Source of the DNA: Streptomyces sp. NBC_00162
Lineage (GTDB): Bacteria; Actinomycetota; Actinomycetes; Streptomycetales; Streptomycetaceae
DNA length: 64,000 nucleotides
Assembly (NCBI RefSeq): GCF_024611995.1
Contig: NZ_CP102509.1
Span: forward strand, 3,472,001 to 3,536,000
Direction: 5' to 3'
Positions 43,278 through 52,873 of this stretch are shown here, in pieces. Each line of letters opens with the position of its first letter. Position 1 is the stretch's first letter. The position numbers and the translations under genes are program-made. The notes beneath the pieces were generated by a model. It did no database searches. It was not told where the DNA came from and saw only the letters and a list, made by a program, of their open reading frames with translations.

Positions 43278-43362
43278 TAGACCGCAAGCAAGGGCCAGAG
43301 TTTCACCCGAAGTGATGAAGCCAGGTCACCCAAACCCGTTACCGCGCGTTACGCGGACGACG

Positions 43363-44544
43363 TCACGCCGGCTGCGAGGAGGGGCCCCGGCCGGACCCGC
43401 CCTCCGGGGACTCCGGGGACTCCGGGGACTCCAGCAGCCACTCCGGAACCTCCGTCGAGAGCCCGTACGCCCCGCGCAGCGCCTTCTCCGTCTCCACGGA
43501 CATCGTGCCCAGCGCCCGCTCCCACTGCCGGTCGAAGTCCGCGACCGTCTTCGCCTGGGAGGTCCGCTGCCATGCCGTGCGGGCCGCCTCGATCTCCTTG
43601 AGCTGCGCCTGGACGGCCTTCTCCAGCCCCGGCCGGGCCTTGTCGGCCTCCAGCACCTTCGCCTCGTCGCCGAGCGCCGAGTACACCGTGCGCGCCCACG
43701 CCTGGTGCTCCGGGAGCGTGTCCTCCAGGTCCCCCTCGGGCGGCCGGCCGAGCACGAACTCGACCTCGTTGGCCACGCGCAGGAAGGCCGACTGCTCGGG
43801 CTTCAGCGATCCGGCGTCCTGGCGCAGGCTGCCGCGCCGCTCCTCCTCGGTCGTACCGATCACGCACACCAGCCGCCGGTCCCCCTGGCGCCAGGACTGG
43901 CGCGAGGGCGCGAAGTAGAACATCTCCGCGTAGGCGGGCAGCGCCCACGTGTCCATCGCGTACGCGTCCTGCGCCTTCCAGCACTCGTCCTCGGACGCCC
44001 GGTCCGCCTCGGCCGACTCGGGGACGCTCTCCGGGTCCAGGTCCAGCAGCTTGGACGCGGTGACCTCTCCGTGGTGCGTCTGCGCGCAGTCGACCTTGTA
44101 CGTCAGGGGCCGGTCGTCCAGCAGGTCCCCGCCCGGGACGTTGAAGCAGTCGCCCGCCCGCAGGTCGTCGAGGTCCCTGAGGTCACCCTCGACGTCGGCG
44201 AACTCGCCCATCGCGCCCATCCGGTCGCGGACCGCCGTGGCGACCCGGTCGACCGTGAGGACCATGACCCCCGTCATCACCACGGACACCGCCAGGCCCA
44301 CGATCGCGAGCGCCCTGCCGCGCTGGCGCCGCTTGGCGATCTGCACGAGGGCCACGATGCCGAAGACGATGCCCAGCGGCGGCAGGCACAGCAGCCCGAC
44401 CAGGAGCGAGGCGAGCGCGAAGCCGTTGAGCGCCTGCTCCGGATGCGGCTGCCCGTAGCCGGGTGGCGGCCCCCACCCCGGCTGCGGGGAGGGCGGCGGC
44501 CAGGAGTGGCCCGGTCCGGAGGGAGGGCTCGGCGGGGTGCTCAC
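43363..44544 (-). CDS. Proline-rich membrane protein with DUF4190-like and septum-formation-like regions
   Basis: 393 aa. A Pro/Gly-rich N-terminus (about 1-38) precedes two hydrophobic helices, LNGFALASLLVGLLCLPPLG and ALAIVGLAVSVVMTGVMV (a DUF4190-like pair). The extracellular part contains LRAGDCFNVPGG and VDCAQTHHGEVTAS, typical of actinobacterial septum-formation domains, and a helical region. The C-terminus carries a short ESP repeat (ESPESPESPE) from a 9-bp DNA repeat. Role uncertain. Confidence 0.78.
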   Translation of the reverse strand: MSTPPSPPSGPGHSWPPPSPQPGWGPPPGYGQPHPEQALNGFALASLLVGLLCLPPLGIVFGIVALVQIAKRRQRGRALAIVGLAVSVVMTGVMVLTVDRVATAVRDRMGAMGEFADVEGDLRDLDDLRAGDCFNVPGGDLLDDRPLTYKVDCAQTHHGEVTASKLLDLDPESVPESAEADRASEDECWKAQDAYAMDTWALPAYAEMFYFAPSRQSWRQGDRRLVCVIGTTEEERRGSLRQDAGSLKPEQSAFLRVANEVEFVLGRPPEGDLEDTLPEHQAWARTVYSALGDEAKVLEADKARPGLEKAVQAQLKEIEAARTAWQRTSQAKTVADFDRQWERALGTMSVETEKALRGAYGLSTEVPEWLLESPESPESPEGGSGRGPSSQPA

Positions 44545-44610
44545 GGGCTGGGGACTCCATCAAAGGGCGGGCATCACAGGGGGCGCGAACGAATGCGCGA
44601 ATAGTACGCA

Positions 44611-44642
44611 GCGGGGGCGACCGCCCAGTCGGTCGCCCCCGC
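44611..44642 (-). terminator. 13-bp perfect hairpin downstream of the subtilase gene
   Basis: GCGGGGGCGACCG (44611-44623) pairs perfectly with 44630-44642, loop CCCAGT. It starts 41 bp after the subtilase stop codon. Confidence 0.8.
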
Positions 44643-44683
44643 TCGTTCATCGCGGCTCAGCGCGTGCGTTCAGTTCCGGTGCC

Positions 44684-46255
44684 TCAGAACTGGAGCGCCC
44701 AGGAGTCGATCTTCCCGGTGTCGATGTTCGCGTTGTCGTTCACCCGGAGCTTCCACACGCCGTTGGCCACCTCGGAGGAGGCGTTGACGGTGAAGGTCTT
44801 GATGATGTTGTCGGCGCTGCCGCCGGCGCGGTTGTGCAGGGTGTAGACGGTGCCGTCGGGGGCGACGAGGTCGACCTTCAGGTCACCGATGTACGTGTGC
44901 TTGATGTCGACCGGCACGCTCAGCGTGGCCGGGGCGTTGCCGGAGACTCCGCTGACGGTGACCGGCGACTCGACGGTCGAGTTGTCGTTGATCGCGAAGT
45001 CGGCGGTGTTCTCGAACTTCGGGCCGGGCGGGACGGTGCCGCCGGCGCCCACGTTCAGCAGACGGTTCGGGGAGCCGGTGCCGGGGCTGGTCACCACGTT
45101 CGGGGTCGAGGCGCTCACCAGGCCGTCGCGGACCTGGGCCGGGGTGCTGGCCGGGTTCTGCGAGAGGTAGAGGGCCGCGGCGCCCGCGACGTGCGGCGAG
45201 GCCATCGAGGTGCCGGAGATGGTGTTGGTGGCGGTGTCGCCCGTGCCCCACGAGGAGGTGATCGAGGAGCCCGGCGCGAAGATGTCCAGGATGGTGCCGT
45301 AGTTGGAGTAGCTGGCCTTCGCGTCGGTGTTGGTGGTGGCGCCGACCGTGATGGCCTCGGCGACGCGCGCCGGGGACTTGGTGGAGGCGTCGGTGGACTC
45401 GTTGCCCGCCGCGACCGCGTAGGTGATGCCGGAGGCTATGGAGTTGCGTACGGCGGTGTCGAGCGCGGAGTCCGCGCCGCCGCCGAGCGACATGTTGGCC
45501 ACGGCCGGCTTGACGGCGTTGCGCGTCACCCAGTCGATGCCCGCGACGACCTGGGCGGTCGTACCGGAGCCGTTGTTGTCGAGCACCCGGACGCCGACGA
45601 TCTTGGCCTTCTTGGCCACGCCGTACGCGCCGCCGCCGACGGTGCCGGCGACGTGCGTGCCGTGGCCGTGGCCGTCCTGGGCGGTGTTGTCGTTGTCGAT
45701 CGCGTCGTAGCCGTCCGAGGCGCGGCCGCCGAAGTCCTGGTGCGTCTTGCGGACGCCGGTGTCGATGATGTAGGCGGTGACGCCCTCACCGGCCTTGTCC
45801 GGGTAGGTGTAGCTCTGGTTCAGCGGGAGCGCCCGCTGGTCGATGCGGTCCAGGCCCCACGACGGCGGGTTGGGCTGGGTGGCGTCGACGGTGAAGACCC
45901 GGTTCTGCACGACCGACTTGACCGCCGGGTCGGCGGCCAGCTTCTTGGCCTGCGCCTCGGAGACCTCGACGGAGTAGCCGTTGAGGGCGGCGCTGTAGGT
46001 ACGGTCGATCTTCGCCCCGTACCGCTTGGCGACGGCCTTGCCGCTGTCCGCGGTGGAGCGGGCGGCGGAGTCGTGCAGAGTCACGATGTAGCTGCCGGAG
46101 ACGGTCCCGGCGGCGCCGGCGTTCTCGATGACGCCCTGCGGGCCGTTGTCGGCCGCCGAGGCGGGCAGCGCCGCGGCCGCGCCGAGCGCGAGGGCCACGA
46201 CAGCGGTCGCACTGATGCCGGCGAGCTTCCGGCGGGTGTGACGCATCACGGACAT
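44684..46255 (-). CDS. Secreted subtilase (S8) with I9 pro-domain and C-terminal P-domain
   Basis: 523 aa from the ATG at 46255 with GGAGGA eight bases upstream. Signal peptide ends near LPASAAD. An inhibitor I9 pro-domain (about 45-115, [12 protein letters not shown], then [11 protein letters not shown]) precedes the protease. The catalytic residues are Asp in AYIIDTGVR, His in [10 protein letters not shown] and Ser in [12 protein letters not shown] proprotein-convertase P-domain forms the last 120 residues ([20 protein letters not shown]). Secreted and self-activated. It is one candidate for general leader peptide removal, but it is 20 kb from the lanthipeptide genes and such enzymes are common. 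Confidence 0.95.
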   Translation of the reverse strand: MSVMRHTRRKLAGISATAVVALALGAAAALPASAADNGPQGVIENAGAAGTVSGSYIVTLHDSAARSTADSGKAVAKRYGAKIDRTYSAALNGYSVEVSEAQAKKLAADPAVKSVVQNRVFTVDATQPNPPSWGLDRIDQRALPLNQSYTYPDKAGEGVTAYIIDTGVRKTHQDFGGRASDGYDAIDNDNTAQDGHGHGTHVAGTVGGGAYGVAKKAKIVGVRVLDNNGSGTTAQVVAGIDWVTRNAVKPAVANMSLGGGADSALDTAVRNSIASGITYAVAAGNESTDASTKSPARVAEAITVGATTNTDAKASYSNYGTILDIFAPGSSITSSWGTGDTATNTISGTSMASPHVAGAAALYLSQNPASTPAQVRDGLVSASTPNVVTSPGTGSPNRLLNVGAGGTVPPGPKFENTADFAINDNSTVESPVTVSGVSGNAPATLSVPVDIKHTYIGDLKVDLVAPDGTVYTLHNRAGGSADNIIKTFTVNASSEVANGVWKLRVNDNANIDTGKIDSWALQF

Positions 46256-46478
46256 GTGAGGGGTCCTCCTCATAGGCGGTGCGTTGCGGGGGGTGGGACG
46301 GAGCCGTACGGGCAGACGTACGGGCATGTGGGATAGCCATGCCCATGACAAATCATTCGGCCCAACGGGCTGCCGCCTCCGAAAGGTTGACCCACCGTCG
46401 CCACCTCCCACAAGAGGCCAGGCGACGCGTAACATCCGTGCCACACGCCCGCCATGATCAAGCAAAGGCGCTCCGCAC

Positions 46479-47576
46479 ATGACGCATGCACTCCCCGGAT
46501 ACCTCTGCCCCGAGGACGGCACGCGCGCGGACGTCCGTACCGCCCCGTGGTGCTGCCCCCTCTGCTCCGGCCCCTGGGACCTCGACTTCACACCGGATCC
46601 GGCCAGCGTGCTGGAACCTTCCGCCGGGCCCAACTCGCTGTGGCGGTACGCCGCCGCGCTGCCCCTGCCGGGGGCGTTCTCCGTATCGCTGGCGGAGGGA
46701 AACACTCCGATGGTGCCGCTGGCAGAGCGGGTTCACGCCAAACTCGACTTCCTGATGCCGACGCTGTCGTTCAAGGACCGGGGCGCGGTGATGCTCGCGG
46801 AGGTGGCCCGGCGGCTGGCTCCGCGGCGGGTCGTGGCGGACAGCAGCGGCAACGCGGGGGCGGCGGTGGCGGCGTACTGCGCGCGGGCCGGGCTGAATTG
46901 TGAAGTTTTCGTGCCCGAGGGCACCTCGGAGAAGAAGACCGACCGGATCCGGGCCCACGGGGCGGCCGTACGGGTCGTCCCCGGCGGGCGCGAGGCCACG
47001 GCGGAGGCGGCCCGGGCCGCGGCGGACGAGCCGGGGGTGTTCTACGCGAGCCACGTCTTCAACCCGTACTTCCTGCACGGTACGAAGACGTACGTGTACG
47101 AGATCTGGGAGGCCATGTCGGGCCGGCTGCCGGATGCCCTGGTGGTCCCGGTGGGCAACGGCACCCTGCTGCTCGGGGCCGCGCTGGCGGTGGAGGAGCT
47201 GGCCCGGCGCGGGGTGCGGCCGCCGGCGCTGATCGCCGTCCAGGCGGAGGCGGTGGCTCCGCTGGCGTCGGCCTTCGCCGCCGGGGCGGAGGACGCCGAG
47301 CCGGTTCCGCAGCTGCCCACCCTGGCCGAGGGGATCGCGATCCCGGCGCCGCCGCGGGCCCGCCAGATCCTGGCCGCGGTCCGCAAGTCGGGCGGCACGT
47401 TCCTGACGGTCCCGGACGAGCGGCTGCGCGAGGCCCAGCGGGACCTGGCGCGGCGCGGACTCTCCGTGGAGCCGACGGCGGCGGCCTGCTGGGCCGCGGT
47501 GGGGCCGCTGTCCCCCGACGACCCCTTGCAGGGCCGCACGGCGGTCCTCCCCCTCTGCGGCGCGGGCCCGAAGTAG
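46479..47576 (+). CDS. Threonine synthase-like PLP-dependent enzyme
   Basis: 365 aa. Fold-type II PLP features are AEGNTPMVPL, the Schiff-base lysine in LSFKDRGAVM, the phosphate or cofactor loop SSGNAGAAVA and VPVGNGTLLLG. A cysteine cluster at the N-terminus (LCPEDG, PWCCPLCSGPW) looks like a small zinc ribbon. Such proteins are annotated as threonine synthase or related beta/gamma-replacement enzymes. The neighbours give no pathway, so the substrate is open. Confidence 0.85.
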   Translation: MTHALPGYLCPEDGTRADVRTAPWCCPLCSGPWDLDFTPDPASVLEPSAGPNSLWRYAAALPLPGAFSVSLAEGNTPMVPLAERVHAKLDFLMPTLSFKDRGAVMLAEVARRLAPRRVVADSSGNAGAAVAAYCARAGLNCEVFVPEGTSEKKTDRIRAHGAAVRVVPGGREATAEAARAAADEPGVFYASHVFNPYFLHGTKTYVYEIWEAMSGRLPDALVVPVGNGTLLLGAALAVEELARRGVRPPALIAVQAEAVAPLASAFAAGAEDAEPVPQLPTLAEGIAIPAPPRARQILAAVRKSGGTFLTVPDERLREAQRDLARRGLSVEPTAAACWAAVGPLSPDDPLQGRTAVLPLCGAGPK

Positions 47577-47650
47577 CCTGCGGCGCCGCCGCCGACTTCC
47601 ATGTCGGAAACTCGCGCGCCTCGACCGGCCAGGTCTGTTCAACTGGCCTC

Positions 47651-48454
47651 ATGACCACAGATCTGGCCCGCGCCTTCGCGGATCTGCACAGCCCGGCCAA
47701 GCCGCTGGCCCTCCCCAACGCCTGGGACGTCGCCAGTGCCCGTCTCGTCGAGGCGGCCGGCGCAGCGGCCGTCGCGACCACCAGCGCCGGGGTCGCGTGG
47801 TCCCTCGGGTCGCCCGACGGCGACGCCCTGGCCCGCGACCGCGCCCTCGACCTCATCGCGCGCGTGGCCGCCGCCGTGTCCGTCCCGGTCACCGCCGACA
47901 TCGAGAGCGGCTTCGGCGCCGACCCCGCCGCCGTCGCGGAGACCGTCGCCGGGGTGCTGGCCGCCGGCGCGGTCGGCATCAACATCGAGGACGGCACCCG
48001 CGCCCCCGCCGAGCACGCCGAGCGCGTGGCCGCCGCCCGCTCCGCGGCCGATGCCGCCGGGGTCCCGCTGTACATCAACGCCCGCGTGGACACGTACCTG
48101 AGGGGCCTCGGCGACCCCGCGACCCGCCTCGACGAGACCCTGGCCCGCGCCGCCGCCTACCTGCGGGCGGGGGCCACCGGCGTCTTCGTCCCCGGCGTCA
48201 CCGACCCGGCGACCGTCGCCGAGCTCGCCAAGGGCATCGACGCCCCGCTCAACGTCCTCGTCGGCCCCGGCGCCCCGTCCGTCGCCGAGCTCGGCGCCCT
48301 CGGCGTGGCCCGGGTCAGCCTCGGATCCTGGGTGGCCGAGGCCGCGTACGCCGTGGTCCGCCGCGCCACCGAGGAGCTGGTCTCCGGCGGCACGTACGGA
48401 TCGCTCGCGGGCTCCCTGCCGTACGGCGAGCTGAACAGCCTGCTCGAAGGCTGA
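47651..48454 (+). CDS. Isocitrate lyase/PEP mutase-family protein
   Basis: 267 aa TIM-barrel enzyme. Typical segments are LALPNAWDVASARLVEAAGA near the N-terminus, TADIESGFG with Mg2+-binding acids, GINIEDGT, and INARVDTYLRG. Lacks the KKCGH cysteine loop of true isocitrate lyase, so it more likely cleaves or rearranges another alpha-hydroxy or phosphono acid (for example in the oxaloacetate hydrolase or PEP mutase-like group). Followed by an EamA permease 12 bp downstream, probably one transcript. Confidence 0.88.
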   Translation: MTTDLARAFADLHSPAKPLALPNAWDVASARLVEAAGAAAVATTSAGVAWSLGSPDGDALARDRALDLIARVAAAVSVPVTADIESGFGADPAAVAETVAGVLAAGAVGINIEDGTRAPAEHAERVAAARSAADAAGVPLYINARVDTYLRGLGDPATRLDETLARAAAYLRAGATGVFVPGVTDPATVAELAKGIDAPLNVLVGPGAPSVAELGALGVARVSLGSWVAEAAYAVVRRATEELVSGGTYGSLAGSLPYGELNSLLEG

Positions 48455-48466
48455 GAGGATCCAGCC

Positions 48467-49402
48467 ATGCGCACATCAACCCCGGTGGAGAGCCGGTCCA
48501 CGACCACCCCGCACCGCAAGATCAGCGGCGCGGTCTGGACTGCCCTCGTCCTGGTCTACGTCGTCTGGGGCTCGACCTACCTCGGGATCCGGATCGCCGT
48601 CGAGACCATGCCGCCGTTCCTCTCCGCCGGGGCCCGCTTCATCACCGCCGGCCTGCTGCTGGCCGGCGCCGTCGCCTGGCGGTCCGGCCCGGCCGCACTC
48701 AAGGCCACGCGCTCGCAGCTCGGCTCGGCGGTCCTGGTCGGCCTGCTGCTGATCCTCGGCGGCAACGGACTGGTCGTCCTCGCCGAGACCTCGGTGCCGT
48801 CCGGGCTCGCCGCGCTGCTGGTGGCGGCGGTGCCGATGTGGGTGGTGCTGCTGCGCGCGGGCAGCGGGGACCGGCCGCCGCTGCGCACCCTGGGCGGGGT
48901 CCTGGTGGGCCTGGCCGGGCTCGCGGTGCTGACCAGCCCGGGGCTCAGTGGCGCGGTGCAGCTGTCCGGGGTGCTGCTGGTGCTGGCCGCGTCGGTGCTG
49001 TGGTCCCTGGGCTCGTTCTCCGGGTCGAAGCTGAGGCTTCCGGAGAATCCTTTCACCGGGAGCGCGTACCAGATGCTCGCGGGCGGGATCGGCGGAGTGG
49101 TCGTCGGCCTGCTGCGCGGCGAGCACCGCGGCCTCGACCTGACGGCGTACTCCACCGCCTCCTGGCTGGCCCTCGGCTACCTGGTCGTCTTCGGCTCGCT
49201 CATCGCGTTCACGGCGTACACCTGGCTGCTGCGCAACGCGCCGCTGTCGCTGGTGTCCACGTACGCGTACGTCAATCCCGTGGTGGCGGTGGCGCTCGGG
49301 GCGCTGATCCTGAGCGAGGCCGTGACCTGGCCGATCATGCTCGGCGGCACGATCGTCGTGGCGGCGGTCGGCGTGATCGTCAGCACGGAGCGCAAGAAGT
49401 AG
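48467..49402 (+). CDS. EamA/DMT-superfamily permease
   Basis: 311 aa with about ten hydrophobic helices arranged as two EamA halves (LVYVVWGSTYLGIRIAVETM in the first; FGSLIAFTAYTWLLRNAPLS in the second). WGSTYLGIR is characteristic of drug/metabolite exporters. It follows the ICL/PEP mutase-like gene by 12 bp. Substrate unknown. Confidence 0.9.
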   Translation: MRTSTPVESRSTTTPHRKISGAVWTALVLVYVVWGSTYLGIRIAVETMPPFLSAGARFITAGLLLAGAVAWRSGPAALKATRSQLGSAVLVGLLLILGGNGLVVLAETSVPSGLAALLVAAVPMWVVLLRAGSGDRPPLRTLGGVLVGLAGLAVLTSPGLSGAVQLSGVLLVLAASVLWSLGSFSGSKLRLPENPFTGSAYQMLAGGIGGVVVGLLRGEHRGLDLTAYSTASWLALGYLVVFGSLIAFTAYTWLLRNAPLSLVSTYAYVNPVVAVALGALILSEAVTWPIMLGGTIVVAAVGVIVSTERKK

Positions 49403-49464
49403 CGCACAGGGACGCGGAGGACGCGGAGGGACGAGACGGAACCCGACGGGACCCGACGGGGCAC

Positions 49465-50256
49465 TCAGCCCCGCGCGGCCTGCTCGTACAGCGCCTTCGC
49501 GTGCTCGTCGAACAGTGCGGCAGTGGAGTCCACGTCCGTGTCCCCGCCGCTCAGCACCCCGATCAGCCGACCGGGACGGTCCGACCCGCCCCGGTCGGCG
49601 ATCCAGGGGCTGCCGCTGGTCCCCGTCCAGAACCCGGCGCAGCTGATGTAGAGCATGTCCGGGTCGTCATCGTCGTGGCGGGTCTGCGTCGTGCAGGAGA
49701 CGGGTTTGTTCTGCGGGTTGTGCTCGGACTCCGGGTATCCGACGACGGTCACGTCCCGCTCGTAGCCCGAGGTCCAGTCGGGCTTCGGGGTCTCGGCGCG
49801 GCCGCCGACGACCTCCTGGACGCTGCGCCCGTCGCCGTCCGGTGCGATGGTGAGGAAGGCGAAGTCGGCGGTGTCCTCGCCCCACTTCGTCCAGCGGTCG
49901 TCCACGTGGATCGAGCGGACCTTCCACGTCCCCAGCGGCTGGCTGCCGGTGCCCTCGCCGGAGAAGGCGGGGGCGAAGGCCAGCTCGCCGATGGCCAGGC
50001 CGTCGTGGGCGACCTCGCCCGGGCTGCCGTCCTCGCCGGCCGGGGCCACGCAGTGCGCGGCGGTGGCGACGACGTTGCCCTTCGGGCTGTCGACCACGCT
50101 CGCCGTGCACCAGTGCTCGCCGTTGGCCATGAGGACGCCGACGGTGGGGAAGGGATGCACCGGCCGCTCGCCGGGCGACTTCAGGAACAGGACGGCGAAC
50201 ACCGCCGCGATCCCCGCCGCGGCTGCCACCGATGCCCCCTTCACCACCGGGCTCAC
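49465..50256 (-). CDS. Membrane-anchored trypsin-like serine protease
   Basis: 263 aa using the GTG at 50256, which overlaps the esterase stop as GTGA; a GTG at 50304 would overlap the esterase by 52 bp. One N-terminal hydrophobic helix (ASVAAAAGIAAVFAVLFL). Catalytic His is in VATAAHCVAP, Asp in EDTADFAFLTI, Ser in FWTGTSGSPWIA. Two cysteine pairs could stabilise the extracellular domain. Coupled to the upstream esterase, so the two may act together in the envelope. Natural substrate unknown. Confidence 0.88.
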   Translation of the reverse strand: MSPVVKGASVAAAAGIAAVFAVLFLKSPGERPVHPFPTVGVLMANGEHWCTASVVDSPKGNVVATAAHCVAPAGEDGSPGEVAHDGLAIGELAFAPAFSGEGTGSQPLGTWKVRSIHVDDRWTKWGEDTADFAFLTIAPDGDGRSVQEVVGGRAETPKPDWTSGYERDVTVVGYPESEHNPQNKPVSCTTQTRHDDDDPDMLYISCAGFWTGTSGSPWIADRGGSDRPGRLIGVLSGGDTDVDSTAALFDEHAKALYEQAARG

Positions 50257-51374
50257 CGCACGCCGGACTCGGGTGTCGGTGCCGCCATCACCTTGCTGAT
50301 CCACGCCAGTGCGCCCTCCCGCATCCCGCGTACGTACGACTTTCCGTTGTGCTCACCATCCTGGATCACTTGCAGCGTGGTGTGCACGGGGCCCTTGCCG
50401 TAGTCCTTGATGAACTGTTCGGCCTTCTCGCGGCCGGTCTCGGCGGTGCCGATCTGGAAGTTGACGTAGACGTCCGGGCCACCCTCCGTGATCAGCTTCT
50501 CGGCGAGCTTCTCGGGGTTGTTCTCGTCCATGGCCTGCGTGTTCCCCTTCCACAGCGGGGAGTCGGGGACGATGTCGACCCCGCTCGCGATGGCCGCCTT
50601 GAAGCGGTCGGGGTACTTCAGGACGTGCTTGAAGGCGCCGAATCCTCCGGCCGAGGAGCCCATGAAGGCCCACCCGTCGCGTGAGGTGAAGGTCCGGAAA
50701 TTGGCCTTCGTGAAATCCGGGATGTCTTCGACCATCCAGGTGCCCATCCTGGGCTCTCCGGGGATGTCCGAGGCGTCGAAGTGGTGCTTGGTGTCGGCGT
50801 TGTGCACCGGCATGATCAGGATGAAGGGCAGGCTCGTACCGGCCTTCGCCCCGTCGCTCACGGCCTTCTGGAGGCCGAGGCCGGGGCCCGTCCCCCAGTA
50901 GTTCGTGGGGTAGCCGCGGCCGCCGGGCAGGGAGATTAGGACCGGGAAGGCGCTCTTGGCGTACTTCGGGTCGTCGTACTCCTTGGGCACCCACACCCAT
51001 ACGTCGCCCGTGAATCCGGACTTCGGGCCGGTGAGCGTGGTGCGGCCGATCTGGGTGCCGTCGGGCAGCCGGCTGGTGCGGACGAACTCGGCCTTCGGGC
51101 CGGTGGGCATGCGTACGCCCGGACGGGTGTCGGAGACCTTGGCGGCCTTCTCCTTCTCCTTCCCCTTCTCCTTCTCCTTGACGTCGACCTCGACCTTCCC
51201 GAAGGAGACCGGATCCCCTATGTCCGAGAAGAGCCCGTACTTGTACGCTGCGGCGCCGCCCCCGGCGGCGAGGGTGAGCGCGAGCCCACCGGTGATCAGA
51301 AGCAGGCGCAGGCGCTTGGGGCGACGGCCGCCCTTGGTCATGGGGCTGCCGTCGCCTTGCTGGTCATGCTGCAC
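50253..51374 (-). CDS. Secreted/anchored alpha/beta-hydrolase esterase, copy 1
   Basis: 373 aa from the GTG at 51374; the start VQHDQ aligns with VHHDP of copy 2. A hydrophobic helix near the N-terminus (LRLLLITGGLALTLAAGG) is followed by a Lys/Glu repeat linker (KEKEKGKEKEK) and a hydrolase domain. The nucleophile elbow is FMGSSAGGFGAF, and DGEHNGKSYV carries the likely catalytic histidine. It resembles the esterase-D/antigen-85-like group. About 60% similar by eye to copy 2, so a tandem duplication. Substrate unknown. Confidence 0.88.
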   Translation of the reverse strand: MQHDQQGDGSPMTKGGRRPKRLRLLLITGGLALTLAAGGGAAAYKYGLFSDIGDPVSFGKVEVDVKEKEKGKEKEKAAKVSDTRPGVRMPTGPKAEFVRTSRLPDGTQIGRTTLTGPKSGFTGDVWVWVPKEYDDPKYAKSAFPVLISLPGGRGYPTNYWGTGPGLGLQKAVSDGAKAGTSLPFILIMPVHNADTKHHFDASDIPGEPRMGTWMVEDIPDFTKANFRTFTSRDGWAFMGSSAGGFGAFKHVLKYPDRFKAAIASGVDIVPDSPLWKGNTQAMDENNPEKLAEKLITEGGPDVYVNFQIGTAETGREKAEQFIKDYGKGPVHTTLQVIQDGEHNGKSYVRGMREGALAWISKVMAAPTPESGVR

Positions 51375-51524
51375 GGATTTGTCCCGTTCCTTATCCGGCG
51401 CTCACGAAGGAGCGCGGGCCGGACCGATCGGTCCCCCTTACACCCTTTACAGAGGTATGAACGACGGGATGGGTTGCCTGGGACGGGCGGGACGTGGCCG
51501 GCACCACGTGACGGACGGGTCAGG

Positions 51525-52625
51525 TCAGGCGGCGTCGGGCTTCGGGGCCTTGAGCACCTTGCTGATCCACTCCAGGGAGCCTTCCTTCATGCCCCGGACG
51601 TAGTGCCAGCCGTTGTGCTCGCCGTTCTGGATGTCGCGGACGGTCGTCTTGACGGGGCCCTTGCCGTACGCCTGCACGAACCTCGTCATCCGCTCCTTCC
51701 CGCTCTCCTTGGTACCGATCTGGAAGTTGATGAAGACCTCGGGCCCGTTGGTGTCGATCAGCTTCTGGGCGAGCTTCTCCGGGTTGTTCGCGTCCATCTC
51801 CGCCTGGTGGCCCTTCCAGAGCGGGGAGTCGGGGACGATCTCGCCGCCGCTGGCGATCACGGCCTTGAACCTGTCCGGGTGCTGGAGGACCGTCTTCATG
51901 CCGACGAAGGCACCGGAGGAGGAGCCCATGAAGGCCCAGCCGTCACGGGACTTGTACGTACGGAAGTTGGCCTTGGCGAAGGCCGGGACGTCCTCGGCGA
52001 TCCAGGTGCCCATCTTGGGCTGGCCGGGGATGTCGGCGCCGTCGTAGTAGTACTTGTTGTCCGGGTTGAGCACCGGCATGACCACGATGAAGGGGAGGCT
52101 GGTTCCGGCCTGGACGCCTTCGCTGATGGCCTTCTGGAGGCCGAGGCTGCGGTCGGCCCAGTAGTTCGTCGGGAAGCCGTTGCCGCCGGGAAGCGCGATG
52201 AGCACCGGGAAGCCGCTCTTGGCGTACTTCGGGTCGTCGTACTCCTTGGGCGCCCACACCCATACGTCGCCCTCGAAGCCGGACTTCTCGCCCGTGAGGC
52301 GGGTCTTGGCGATGATCGTGCCGTCGTCGAGCTTGGCGGTCTGCTTGAAGTCGGCCTTCGGGCCCGTCGGCATGAGCACGTCCGGGTCGCCGGAGGGCGA
52401 GGGCTTGCCGGACGGGGACTGGCTCGGAGCCTGCTTGTCCGCGGCCGCCGGGGGCGGGGTGCTGGCCTTGCCGAAGCTCACGGCCTCACCGTTGCCGGAC
52501 AACCAGTCGAGCTTCCAGGCAGCGAATCCGCCGCCGCCCAGTACGAGCACGAGGGCGACCACCGCGCTGATCCATATGAGGCGGCGGGAGCGCTTGGGCT
52601 CCGGCTGGTACGGGTCGTGGTGCAC
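51525..52625 (-). CDS. Secreted/anchored alpha/beta-hydrolase esterase, copy 2
   Basis: 366 aa from the GTG at 52625 with GGAGCGAAG eight bases upstream. An anchor helix (LIWISAVVALVLVLGGGG) and a Pro/Ser/Ala linker precede the hydrolase domain, which matches copy 1 along WVWAPKEYDDPKYAKSGFPV. The nucleophile elbow is FMGSSSGAFVGM and the likely catalytic histidine is in NGEHNGWHYV. It is separated from copy 1 by 150 bp containing a GGACCGATCGGTCC palindrome (51421-51434). Confidence 0.88.
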   Translation of the reverse strand: MHHDPYQPEPKRSRRLIWISAVVALVLVLGGGGFAAWKLDWLSGNGEAVSFGKASTPPPAAADKQAPSQSPSGKPSPSGDPDVLMPTGPKADFKQTAKLDDGTIIAKTRLTGEKSGFEGDVWVWAPKEYDDPKYAKSGFPVLIALPGGNGFPTNYWADRSLGLQKAISEGVQAGTSLPFIVVMPVLNPDNKYYYDGADIPGQPKMGTWIAEDVPAFAKANFRTYKSRDGWAFMGSSSGAFVGMKTVLQHPDRFKAVIASGGEIVPDSPLWKGHQAEMDANNPEKLAQKLIDTNGPEVFINFQIGTKESGKERMTRFVQAYGKGPVKTTVRDIQNGEHNGWHYVRGMKEGSLEWISKVLKAPKPDAA

Positions 52626-52788
52626 GAACTTCGCTCCGAACGGTCTTGACTGCCCCCGGGGGCAGAACGGCTGGGCACGGCTGGGCATCCCTTAGTCCTG
52701 ATGTCCGGATCCGCGGCACAGTTCCAAATCCCAGCAAAATACCTGGCCGGAACCGGGCGGCGGTGGGCGGGACCGGGCGGAGGCGGGC

Positions 52789-52845
52789 GCGACAGGGCGT
52801 GACGGAGCGCGACGGAGCACGGCCGGGTGCGACAGGGCGTGACGG
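52789..52845. repeat. Imperfect 40-bp tandem repeat between the esterase and MarR genes
   Basis: GCGACAGGGCGTGACGG occurs at 52789-52805 and 52829-52845, exactly 40 bp apart, in a 250-bp spacer with no gene. The sequences between the copies are also similar. Confidence 0.55.
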
Positions 52846-52873
52846 GCTATGACGGAGCGCGAAAAGACGGGCC

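Noticed and set aside
49403..49464. GGGACCCGACGGG-like repeat between the EamA permease and the protease as a terminator
   Set aside because: The direct repeats do not form a perfect stem; no good hairpin could be drawn, so it is left out.
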